Shown one piece after another: positions 48,804 through 58,825 of a stretch of DNA of 64,000 nucleotides. Below the pieces are notes generated by a model. The model did not search any database. It saw nothing but the letters and a program-made list of their open reading frames with translations, and was not told the DNA's origin. Origin of the DNA: Xenopus tropicalis (taxonomy: Eukaryota; Chordata; Amphibia; Anura; Pipidae); assembly GCF_000004195.4 (NCBI RefSeq), contig NC_030679.2:148043040-148107039 (forward strand). The letters run 5' to 3'. The translations under genes and the position numbers were made by a program. Positions within the stretch are counted from its first letter, which is position 1, and each line of letters starts with the position of its first letter.

Positions 48804-49748
48804 ATGAATACCATGAGCAGTTGCAATCAAAGCAAAATAACGGAATTCCTTCTGGTGGGATTTTCTGCTCCTCGTCCCCTCAGGGAGCTGCTCTTCTCTA
48901 TATGCCTTGTGATATACATTATGGCACTGGGTGCAAACCTCATGATCATTGCTTTGTATTTGGGAAGCCACCACCTTAGGTCTCCCATGTATTTCTTCCT
49001 GAGTAATCTCTCTGCGAATGATATCTTGCTCTCTACAAGTGTTGTTCCCAACATGCTTTGGGTCTTATTAAGTGATGGAAAGCCCATGTCTGTCTCTGCT
49101 TGTGTTACTCAGTTCTTTGCTTTTGGCTTCTTCACTGGAGTTGAGTGTTTCCTACTCACAGTTATGGCTTATGACCGATACCTGGCCATCTGCAAACCAT
49201 TGCACTATGCCACCATAATGACCAATAAGCATCGTCTCCATCTGGTTATTTGGTCTTGGTTGGAAATTGTATTGTTTCTGCTTCCTGTCACTGTTATGAT
49301 CTCACATTGGGGGTTCTGTGGGTGCAATACCTTGGACTACATTTATTGTGATACGGCTCCTCTTCTTAAAATGTTATGCTCAAATATGTTTTTGGTGGAA
49401 GGCGCAAGCACAGTGATCATTATACCTGTAGCTGTGATACCTTTGTTGTTCATTGTTACAACATACGTCATCATCTCGCTCTCCATCCTCGGGATCTCCT
49501 CCAACACTGGGAGGCAGAAAGCCTTCTCCACCTGTAGCTCCCACCTCACTGTGGTCTCCACATTTTATGGGATACTAATTGCTAAATATACAGTTCCATC
49601 CAATGGGCTACCGATAAATATGAACAAAACTATCTCTCTTTTCTACACTTTGGTTGCACCACTTTTTAACCCTGTCATATACAGTTTTAGGAACCAGGAA
49701 ATCCAGAAAGCTCTAAGTAGATGGATTTCTGTAAAAGTTCTCACATAA
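48804..49748 (+). CDS. Class II olfactory receptor (receptor gene 1)
   Basis: 314-residue seven-transmembrane odorant receptor of the rhodopsin-like GPCR family, expected in olfactory neuron cilia and coupling to G-olf/adenylyl cyclase. Hallmarks: N-glycosylation site N8-Q-S; TM1 about 26-50; PMYFFLSNLS (61-70) at TM2; Cys100 at the TM3 start with the loop cysteines C172, C174, C182 and C192; MAYDRYLAIC (121-130) ending TM3; KAFSTCSSHL (239-248) at TM6; PLFNPVIYSFRN (286-297) at TM7. Length is normal and the coding exon has no intron, frameshift or stop. The start gives the usual short extracellular N-terminus. It is closest in style to tetrapod class II families 10/11, but the subfamily is not certain. 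It pairs with a paralogue 11.4 kb downstream. Confidence 0.95.
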   Translation: MNTMSSCNQSKITEFLLVGFSAPRPLRELLFSICLVIYIMALGANLMIIALYLGSHHLRSPMYFFLSNLSANDILLSTSVVPNMLWVLLSDGKPMSVSACVTQFFAFGFFTGVECFLLTVMAYDRYLAICKPLHYATIMTNKHRLHLVIWSWLEIVLFLLPVTVMISHWGFCGCNTLDYIYCDTAPLLKMLCSNMFLVEGASTVIIIPVAVIPLLFIVTTYVIISLSILGISSNTGRQKAFSTCSSHLTVVSTFYGILIAKYTVPSNGLPINMNKTISLFYTLVAPLFNPVIYSFRNQEIQKALSRWISVKVLT

Positions 49749-49971
49749 AGGTCATTCTAAGTTAATCTATTCTATAACTAAATGGCATACTACCATTATA
49801 CAGGTCCAATTCCATAGTGCATGGACTTGGGTTTCACCTATAACTACCCAACTGGACAATACCATTCATGCTTGACAGGATTCTCCATTCTGGATTATCA
49901 GAAAAGATGCATTTTTATATATGAGGTCAGGGCCGGAATAAGGTGTGGGGCTGACACTCCAAAAAACTGTC
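49749..49971. other. 3' flank of receptor gene 1
   Basis: No AATAAA signal is seen before the MITE at 49974; the first AATAAA-type signals lie inside the MITE repeats (AATAATAAAAC from about 50101). Confidence 0.5.
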
Positions 49972-49973
49972 TA

Positions 49974-50929
49974 CAGGTATGGGATCCCTAATCCGGAAAC
50001 CCCTTATCAAGAAAGTTCCAAATTACAGAAAGGCCATCTCCCATAGACTCAATTATAAGCAAATAATTCTAATTTTTAAAAATGATTTCCTTTTTCTGTG
50101 TAATAATAAAACAGTACCTGTACTTGATCCCAACTAAGATATAATTACCCCTTATTGGGGGCAGAACAGCCCTATTGGGTTTATTTCATGGTTAAATGAT
50201 TCCCTTTTCTCTGTAATAATAAAACAGTACCTGTACTTGATCCCAACTAAGATATAATTACCCCTTATTGGGGCAGAACAGCCCTATTGGGTTTATTTCA
50301 TGGTTAAATGATTCCCTTTTCTCTGTAATAATAAAACAGTACCTGTACTTGATCCCAACTAAGATATAATTACCCCTTATTGGGGGCAGAACAGCCCTAT
50401 TGGGTTTATTTAATGGTTAAATGATTCCCTTTTCTCTGTAATAATAAAACAGTACCTGTACTTGATCCCAACTAAGATATAATTACCCCTTATTGGGGCA
50501 GAACAGCCCTATTGGGTTTATTTAATGGTTAAATGATTCCCTTTTCTCTGTAATAATAAAACAGTACCTGTACTTGATCCCAACTAAGATATAATTACCC
50601 CTTATTGGGGCAGAACAGCCCTATTGGGTTTATTTAATGGTTAAATGATTCCCTTTTCTCTGTAATAATAAAACAGTACCTGTACTTGATCCCAACTAAG
50701 ATATAATTACCCCTTATTGGGGGCAGAACAGCCCTATTGGGTTTATTTCATGGTTAAATGATTCCCTTTTCTCTGTAATAATAAAACAGTACCTGTACTT
50801 GATCCCAACTAAGATATAATTACCCCTTATTGGGGCAGAACAGCCCTATTGGGTTTATTTAGTATTTAAATGATTTTAGCAGACTTATCCCCGGGTCCCG
50901 ATCATTCTGGATAACAGGTCCCATACCTG
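49974..50929. mobile_element. MITE with TA flanks and internal tandem repeats
   Basis: Ends CAGGTATGGGATCC and GGTCCCATACCTG give an inverted repeat of at least 11 perfect bases, flanked by TA on both sides (49972-49973 and 50930-50931). A TA target fits Tc1/mariner-like elements; the terminus is that of a common frog MITE, family name not assigned here. The interior is dominated by seven copies of a 112-bp repeat. No transposase. Confidence 0.75.
50082..50870. repeat. 112-bp tandem repeat inside the MITE
   Basis: About seven copies of a 112-bp unit with GTAATAATAAAACAGTACCT, AACTAAGATATAATTACCCC and CAGAACAGCCCTATTGGGTT. Copies are nearly identical; they alternate GGGGG/GGGG and TTTCATGG/TTTAATGG. 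Each has an AATAAA signal on the plus strand. Confidence 0.95.
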
Positions 50930-51039
50930 TATATGTTATTGGAGGAGTGGTGTGCCAGTTAAAGGAGATGGGGAATGTTTTTCAATGAAGATTTATTAAG
51001 ACATATGTTATTATAAGCCAATCTGGTATATTACCAAAG

Positions 51040-53060
51040 AATATATAAGGACACTAGAGTATAATCTTTTCATTTTTTCAAATCTTTCACAGACACTAGA
51101 GTAGAATCTCCCAAGTTCTTAAATCTTTCACAGACACTAGAGTAGAATCTCTCAAGTTCTTAAATCTCTTACAGATACTAAAGTAGAATCTCTTAAGTTC
51201 TTATATCTCTTACAGACACTAGAGTAGAATCTCCCAAGTTCTTAAAGAAACACTAACACCAAAAAATGAAAGAGCTTTAAAGTAATAAATATATAATGTA
51301 CTGTTGCCCTGCACTGGTAAAACTGGTGTGTTTGCTACAGTAACACTTCTATAATTTATATAATAAGCTGCTGTGTAGCCATGGGGGCAGCCATTCAAGC
51401 TGGAGAAAAGGAGAAAAGGCACAGGTTACATAGCAGATAACAGATAAGTTCTGTAGAATACAATAGTGTTTTATCTGTTATCTGCTATGTGCCTGTGCCT
51501 TTTATCCTTTGAATGGCTCCCTCCATGGCTACATAGCAGCTTATTTATATAAATTATAGTAGACTTTCTGAAGTAAACACACAACTTTTACCAGTGCAGG
51601 GCAGCAGCACATTATATTTTAGTTACTTTTATACACTTTAAATTTTTGGTGTTACTGTTCCTTTAAATCTGTTACAGATACTAAAGTAGAATCTCTCAAG
51701 TTCTTAAATCTTTTACAGACACTAGAGTAGAATCTCTCGAGTTCTTAAATCTGTTACAGATACTAAAGTAGAATCTCTCAAGTTCTTAAATCTTTTACAG
51801 ACACTAGAGTAGAATCTCTCAAGTTCTTAAATCTTTTACAGACACTAGAGTAGAATCTCTTGAGCTCTTTGATCACTTACAGACACTAGAGTAAAATCTC
51901 TCTCAAGTTCTTAAATCTCTCATGGACACTAGAGTAGAATCTCCCAAGTTCTTAAATCTATTAAAGATACTAAAGTAGAATCTCTTAAAATCTTATATCT
52001 CTTACAGACACTAGAGTAGAATGTCTTACGTTCTTAAATCTTTTACGGACACTAGAGTAGAATCTCTCTAGCTCTTTGATCACTTACAGACACTAGAATA
52101 GAATCTCCCAAGTTCTTAAATCTGTTACAGATACTAAAGTAGAATTTCTTAAGTTCTTAAATCTCTTACGGACAATAGAGTAGAATCTCTCAAGATCTTA
52201 AATCTCTTACAGACACTACAGTAAAATCTCTCAAGTTCTTAAATCTTTTACAGACACTAGAGTAGAATCTCTCAAATTCTTTGATCTCTTACAGACACTA
52301 GAGTAGAATCACTCTTAAGTTCTTAAATCTCTCACGGACACTAGAGTAGAATCTCCTAAGTTCTTAAATCTATTACAGATACTAAAGTAGAATCTCTTAA
52401 GTTCTTATATCTCTTATGGACACTAGAGTAGAATTTCTCAAGTTCTTTAATCTTTTACAGACACTAGAGTAGAATGTCTTACGTTCTTAAATCTTTTACG
52501 GACACTAGAGTAGAATCTCTCAAATTCTTAAATCTTTTACAGACACTAGAGTTGAATCTCTCAAGTTCTTTAACTCTTACAGACACTAGAGTAGAATCTC
52601 TCAAGTTCTTTAATCTTTTACAGACACTAGAGTAGAATCTCTCAAGTTCTTTGATCTCTTACAGACACTAGAGTAGAATTTCTCAAGTTCTTTAATCTTT
52701 CACAGACACTAGAGTAGAATCACTCTCAAGTTCTTAAATCTCTCATGGACACTAGAGTAGAATCTCCCAAGTTCTTAAATCTATTACAGATACTAAAGTA
52801 GAATGTCTTACGTTCTTAAATCTTTTACGGACACTAGAGTAGAATCTCTTGAGCTCTTTGATCACTTACAGACACTAGAGTAAAATCTCTCTCAAGTTCT
52901 TAAATCTCTCATGGACACTAGAGTAGAATCTCCCAAGTTCTTAAATCTATTACAGATACTAAAGTAGAATCTCTTAAGTTCTTATATCTCTTATGGACAC
53001 TAGAGTAGAATCTCTGAAGTTCTTTTATCTCTTACAGACAATAGAGTAGAATTTCTCAAC
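51040..53060. repeat. 41-bp tandem repeat interrupted by a MITE
   Basis: About 39 diverged copies of a 41-bp unit built on GACACTAGAGTAGAATCTCT plus CAAGTTCTTAAATC, with TTACAG joins. Divergence is clearly higher than in the other arrays here, and longer blocks of several units recur (for example around 51850-52000 and 52840-52990). The array is split by the MITE at 51242-51666. Confidence 0.92.
51242..51666. mobile_element. Kolobok/T2-like palindromic MITE
   Basis: The ends AAGAAACACTAACACCAAAAA and the complement of TTTTTGGTGTTACTGTTCCTT lie between TTAA at 51242-51245 and 51663-51666. The TTAA belongs to the GTTCTTAAATC motif of the array unit it entered, so the target duplication is visible against an intact neighbour. 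The interior is a long inverted repeat around ATAGCAGATAACAGATAA and TTATCTGTTATCTGCTAT. No coding capacity. Confidence 0.82.
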
Positions 53061-53296
53061 CCTAACCAACCCGCTCCCAAACCTAACCCTGCCCAACCTG
53101 GCTTTCTTCCTCTATTTATAGACCTGTGCCCACCCTGCCCCACAATGACATCGCAAAAGGGGCGGCGAATCCGGGTGTGCAAGGTTGTGGGCGGGGATGG
53201 TGAGCGGAAGAGGTCAGCCTGAACCCACCCACAACCTGCAGGTGATTGCCGAGGTTGGCTCGCGGGTATCAGGCCGGCCCGCACATCACTAATACA
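53061..53296 (-). mobile_element. Dispersed GC-rich repeat fragment, superfamily unknown
   Basis: A GC-rich segment in AT-rich surroundings, read on the minus strand from GTGATGTGCGGGCCGGCC to GGTTGGTTAGGGTTG, with CTATAAATAG (53112-53121). I recognise the style as a repeated frog sequence but cannot assign a family or exact ends. Confidence 0.4.
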
Positions 53297-53334
53297 AAGA
53301 CTATTTGAGGGGATTCGTGTGCGTCCTGCCATTC

Positions 53335-54640
53335 TTCATCTAGTATGATATCTGTTGCCATTTGGCTTGTAGGCCTTCTAAGGGGCCAGCTTTACTTTCC
53401 TGTAGAAGCAGTGCATACAGAATTGCTATTAGACCCTTTGTAGAAGACCTTTTGAGGTAGAAAAACAACCTGTTTTTAACAACTTTTATGTCCTCTTTCT
53501 GTGGGCAGTTAGGAGAGGGTTATTGAGGCTTCTATAGCGGAGCAATTGATTGGTGGGTAATCTCCCAAAAAGGGTAGAAGCCATCTTCTGGCCAGATATT
53601 CCCTATGGCAGGGTTCCCCAACCTTTTACTGTGTATGGTACTCCTATTTCCCCAGTGAATAAAATAGTATTGTTGGCCTACATTTGGATAAGCTCTTCGT
53701 AGGTCAAGTTTAAACCCTACTATGTTGAGCAAAGGCCTCCCTGGCTAGGGTGAAGAACAAGGGCAAACATGGGCCCCTTGCCAATGAAAATGCTGCTGAC
53801 TCATACAGAGGTATTAGGGAAGCTATATAGTAGCTTACCATATCTATAAATGTACGACCTATGCCAAATTTCCCCAGCATCAGCCAGACATAGGGCCACT
53901 CAATAGTGTCAAGTGCCTTAGCTGTGTCGAACACCACCACAGTTCTCTGCCCTAGATTGTCTTATGGATAAGACAGGTTAGTATACAAACACCTATTATT
54001 CAGTGTTGAGGATTTACCTGGAATAAATCCCTTTGGTCTTCATGGACCAGGCTTAAGATGACTCGACCAAATCTCAGGCAGAGCTTTAATATCAATGGTT
54101 ACATAGTTACATTTCACAGCGATACAGTTGTCGGCGTAGGGTGGTGGAATATAGATATTGGTCAGTACTGTCTCCTTAATGTTAAGATAGTATTGTATGA
54201 AAAGGAAGCTACCATGTGGAACTTAATGCAGGGTACAGTAATTTAAAGTTAGCAGGTTTTTTAATCAATGTAGTTACACAGAAAGCCCACTCCACCCTAG
54301 GTCCTTTTAAAGCTAACAAAGCCAGTCTCTTTTAACATAATCACATCTGTTGGCTGTATCCTAATATAATCTAGGAACAGCTTCCCACAGACATTTCTCA
54401 GCCATCTCAACCATCAAGTCAGATAGTGAAGGTTCTACCTCTTTGGCCGGGCTACCAGGAGTTGAGGGTTCTGGTGAGAGTAGTTGTTGCTTGTCCATGC
54501 CACTTTGACTGGGCCTGTCCTCCCTCACATATTTTTCCACTACCTCCGCTGCTTTCCACTTTGTCTTTTCTGCCCCATTTTTGGAGGCTAGGGCAAAGGG
54601 GTCTGAGCAAGAGTAATTGAGTCCGTGATGGTTCCAGATT
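53335..54640 (-). pseudogene. L1-like LINE remnant (ORF1, EN and RT pieces)
   Basis: On the minus strand, in the correct order for a LINE: a charged ORF1-like open frame (about 54627-54361) with KTKWKAAEVVEKYVRED; an endonuclease-like piece (about 54184-54108) with VLTNIYIPPPY; then reverse-transcriptase pieces, GIYSR-type remains of the GFIPGR motif near 54040, VVFDTAKALDTIEWPYVW and FSLARG...LFFTLAREAFAQ (53940-53710), and a frameshifted tail FIHWGNRS (53732-53532). The YADD catalytic segment was not found, and frameshifts, stops and deletions separate the pieces. The element is dead. Assignment to L1/Tx1 rests on these remembered motifs. Confidence 0.65.
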
Positions 54641-54839
54641 AAATACCCCTTAGCTTCAAAGAAAGACCCAAGCTGAGGAACCGTAGTGAAAGATGTCTAC
54701 TCATTTCAGACAGGTAGCCACCCTGTAGTCCTTCATACTTACTTTTTGGCTCATCTGGTCCTGGCCCAAGTTTGCAATATATGCATGAGGTCTACTCACC
54801 ATTGAGAAGCTCCTATTTTCCTGCCACAAGCAGTACCTA

Positions 54840-54950
54840 GACCTCTGCACCATCTATGATGGCTATGCACAAGGGTTGTTAGCTGGGCTCAAAAGGATGC
54901 TCATGCCTCTGACGGCACTATATAAATAAATAATGATGATGATGGTACTT
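54840..54950 (+). repeat. Possible retroposon 3' tail
   Basis: GACGGCACTATATAAATAAA-type sequence is followed by TGATGATGATG, the form of the 3' end of short retroposons in frogs and other vertebrates. Only the tail is recognisable. Confidence 0.35.
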
Positions 54951-54955
54951 GATGC

Positions 54956-55900
54956 CAATGTTATTGATAGGGGACAAAGAGAACTAATTAGATATTTTAT
55001 TTGAAAAAGGTGGAAACCCTATGCATGCCCAGGTGCAGTTGGCTAATTTTGACCATACAGCCTAAAGTATCAGGTTAAGTATGTGACAGATGAACTTCCA
55101 TAGGCTTCTTTGACACAATCAGATCCGCACAATTTGACCTACTACATGGGTAGCCAAACTGAGCAAAGATTCAGTCTTTGGTAACTTTAGATCTATTTTT
55201 GTATGCTCAACTTAAGTGACCAACATATGCTAGGTATATAAAGGTAAAGTCAGACTTCATGGCATTTTTTCTGCCCACAGGTCTCTGCTCATATACACGT
55301 TGCTTCATTTCTTTATACAACAGGTGGAGTTGGGTTGATATGGTGCCCAAGAAAATACTTTTAGGTATCAAGAGATACCTGTCATTAGTTAGGGTGAGGG
55401 CCGTTTCTTTGGCTGTTGGGCCTACTGCTGCTCACTAGGGATTGATGTCTAGTGACTTGGCTTAATAATTGATTAACTGAATCAATGAATGCAAAGAATT
55501 TCCAGGAACTTGGTCGACATCATCTGGGAGGGTGACATCTCCTCATTGAGCACATAATGCTATTAATATCGTATTCCTAGATTTTGCCATGACTGTAGCT
55601 ATCCTCTCACTTACCTACAAGCCCTCATTCATCGGGAACCTTTCCCAGAATTCCACTAAGGTGACTGATCTACCTAAGGGTCCAGGTTTCTCCTTAACAA
55701 CCTCCTTCTGGGGCTCCTTAAGACCCAAGCCCCAGAAACAGAAAAAGGCACCCAAGTGGATTTTAGACTGTTGCTTTCATGTTAACCAGATGCAAGGATA
55801 CCTGTTTTATAGATGGAGGCAGCTGTAACTCATATTTGGCTATGGTTTCACTTCTAACATGCAGTCACCTTAAGGTTGGCATGCCTTCACCCAGGGTAGG
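54956..55900. other. Unassigned sequence, no gene recognised
   Basis: Short frames only (for example a 79-codon plus frame from 55589 to 55828) with no recognised domain and no splice support. It may be older transposon debris. Confidence 0.45.
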
Positions 55901-55908
55901 GACAGATT

Positions 55909-56664
55909 GAACTATTACACCCCTCCCTGGGAAACTCCTCTGGGTTAATCCGTGCAGTCCTCCTGTATGGACTCCCTGCAACTCCCGGGACCTTGCCCCC
56001 TTTGGGCTGGTTGCTTACCAGGCAGTGAGGATCCACTCTTTAAGCAATGCACCAGGAGACTGGAAGTGATGATTAACCAAATAACTTTATTGTATTCACA
56101 CAAAATCCCCAATAAAGTTGATGTGCAGGTTCAGGTACTTTGCTCCTCTATTGTATTCACACAGAATCACCAATACTAGGATATGCAAGAGTAGATACCT
56201 TCCTTTAGGAGACCCTCTCACTTAGGTAATCTCCTTCCCAATGGTCCCTGGCTACACCTTAGCTAGCCACTTATTGTACCTGAACTCCGGCTAGTAATGC
56301 TGGGAGGTCATAACCTCAATATCTCCTTGGTGGGGCTTCAGACTGCCCTTTCTAAATATCTCTGTCTAGTCTCTCACTCCTAGAGTGACTATAACAGAAT
56401 CTCTCTGATCTCTCTCTCTCAAGCCTGTAACCTCCTACAGAGGGGGGTCCCAGGACTAAGACCCTACACAACATGTGTGCCATCCCATTTTATACTGCAG
56501 CACACCACCATCTAGTGGCTGTTAGAACTGCAGGGAAACTCCCTTTTTACACATAAACAGCTAGGACCACCTTTAGGTGTCCATATCACACAGGGCCAGC
56601 CTCTGGTGCCTGTCTAAAGGGGAACCCATCCTAAGGGGCCCAAACCTGTTTGGGATCCCTACAC
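55909..56664 (-). mobile_element. LTR-like segment, possible solo LTR
   Basis: Read on the minus strand it begins TGTGTAGGGATCCCAAACAG, has TATAAAATGGGATGG (near 56490) and later ATACAATAAAGTTATTTGG (near 56090), the TATA-then-AATAAA order expected of an LTR. No gag/pol or primer-binding site is visible and a clear target duplication was not established, so the ends are provisional. Confidence 0.35.
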
Positions 56665-58070
56665 AGCATAATAGGAAGACAAATGAGGACTGTGCAAAGG
56701 TTATCTCCAACTTGCAGATGGCAGCCACAGCCAACAGCAAATCTGATTCCATGTAAGTTTAGTAAGTTTAGTGATTCCATGAAGGTTAGTAAAGTACATG
56801 AAAAGCTGCACCATCTGCTGGTTCCCCTTAGTTTGCAAGTGAGTGTTAGTCTAGGAAGGACTTCACTCTCTTTGAACTTTAGGCCCCTAAAGGTCCTGTT
56901 CCATTAGGCCTTCACTCCAGCCATTACATATCTAAGGCCTAGTTAGCGACCCAGAGAGTTGTTTCTTAATAAGGTCTATTAGTTCCACCTCTTCTCTGAT
57001 CAGAGTAGGTTAGAGCCTCAGCTTCCAGTTCACCTTATGGTCAGTCACTCCTGCTTAGCTAGTGGCCCAGTTCTACCCAAGAGGAGAGCCAGGACTAAAT
57101 GCTGGAGACTGCAATGCATGGGATTACAAACTTAATGTACTGGATTTCATGGATGTAACACAATGGGTTACAGATAAGTGGCACCAACATAAAGTGTCCC
57201 CAAAGATATGGCCTGAGGGGTCATTTACAACCCAATCCAACTTTTCCCATAGACTTCCTGTTCTGTCCTCACTACGTGTCACCCTGAGGTAGTATGTAGC
57301 ATGACATGCAGCTAAACCTTCCCACACGCCAATAAAAGAGACTGAGACAGAAGTCTGTAGAAATTAAGTGGATGAGTTGGGCCAACGTAAAACTGTAACG
57401 GATAACAAGAAATTAATATGAAATTGCAGTGAACAGATTGTAAAACTGAAGACATACAATATCATGTAACATACATGTACATAGGTACACATCTGCAACA
57501 TCTAACACATATACGGGCATAAAACTACATGGGCAGTGGTGTCTCTGAGTTGTTGGCAGTTGTAGAAATGGCTTAGTACTGATTTAAGTCCATTAGCTTA
57601 CTAGCGATGCTATTAGCGAAGGGGAGAGGGTAGTAAACTGTGTGTTTCTCCCATACCATAAACCACAAAATGGAGTCTGATCTCCCACAAGGCGCTGTGC
57701 TGGGTCACATGTGGGGGGATAATGGTCTAAAGGGGTCAAACATGACGTATGTAGATTCCCAAAATGACCAGTAGGGGGAGTTCACCACAGATAAGTGATA
57801 AAACAAAAATGACAAAATGGCTGAAGCTTATGCTGAAGACATGACACTTCCATGGAGTTTTCATGAGCTAAACCATGAGAGAACATTTCATGGAATTCAG
57901 TCTGGCCCTTTATACCCTGAATACCAGAGTCTACAACTTATGAAATGTAATGGATTAAAGAGAGGGAAGCAAACAAATAAACAAAAGGGTTAAGGTGTCC
58001 TACAGCCAGGTCCTGTATGATCACCTTTAATTGTATTTTGCTTATTTTATGTAACTTTCTATTTTTGGTT
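56665..58070. other. Intergenic sequence, no gene seen
   Basis: No exon, RNA gene or receptor fragment recognised. The open frames present are short and featureless. Confidence 0.5.
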
Positions 58071-58280
58071 GTGACGTCTAATTGGCCCATAAGGGATTCT
58101 CCTGGTTGCTGGAACTCCACAAGGAACCATCTCAACGCTTCATAAAAGCCTGAAAATATCAGATGTGCGGCTTTGCAGCTACTTTGTCACCAGTGAGTCC
58201 TTTCATATCTTCCTTCCATGCTGGTTAACTGGAACTGCAGAACTGATACCGACCTGCTGGTGGTTCCAAGATGTGCCTGA
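58071..58280 (+). promoter_or_regulatory. Candidate olfactory receptor promoter block B
   Basis: Closely matches block A (46331-46530), sharing TAATTGGCCCATAAGGGATT, CTGGTTGCTGGAACTCCACA and AAAATATCAGATGTG, with small indels (CATAAAAGCC against CATAAAGTAGCC). The two blocks are 11.7 kb apart and the two receptor ATGs 11.4 kb apart, so both belong to the same tandem duplication. Confidence 0.45.
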
Positions 58281-58825
58281 CACGTTCTAGACTTTGACCT
58301 TGTAACTAGTAACAGTGGCCAAGTATTTGGACTCACCATTCAGGAGAAACATTCATTTTCTATAATGAAAGGTATCACTGCTCTCTTGATTGTTCCTATC
58401 CTGCCATCCAGTAGTTTTGTGGGTGAAGGTTGGCCAAGGTTTTATCAAATGTACCATCTCTTGCTATAGTCTCATTGGTTACAATCAGGTAACCTTGACA
58501 TACCCACCAGACAGCAGCCAAAGGAAAGTAATGGGCATATACATTTCTGCCATAACATTGATGACTTATGGAAAGGAAACATTTTATACATAATACTACA
58601 ACCCAACAAAAAAAAATTTCCCATGCCGTGAAGCCCACAAGCAGTCAGAAAATTGAACTTTTATTATACAAATCATTTCCTACATGCAAACCTATATCTA
58701 CAATATAGTTGGGTTAAAAAAAGACCATAGTTCAACCCTTCCAACGTGTTGTACAAAAAACCGGGGTAAAGATGAAAAACTCAACTCTGTAATTTTTATC
58801 TCAATTGTTTTATAACCAGATAACA
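58281..58825. other. Spacer, no gene seen
   Basis: AT-rich sequence with a stretch near 58715-58745 (GGGTTAAAAAAAGACCATAG) that looks like a common frog dispersed repeat. No coding signal. Confidence 0.4.

Noticed and set aside
48786..49561. Minus-strand frames over receptor gene 1 (also 60162-60970 over gene 2)
   Set aside because: Antisense shadows of the receptor coding exons.
55589..55828. 79-codon plus-strand frame as a gene
   Set aside because: No recognised domain, no splice or promoter signals, and it lies in transposon-rich intergenic DNA.
54956..55900. Extension of the LINE remnant to the right
   Set aside because: Minus-strand translation gave only vague resemblance to LINE linker sequence, not enough to claim.
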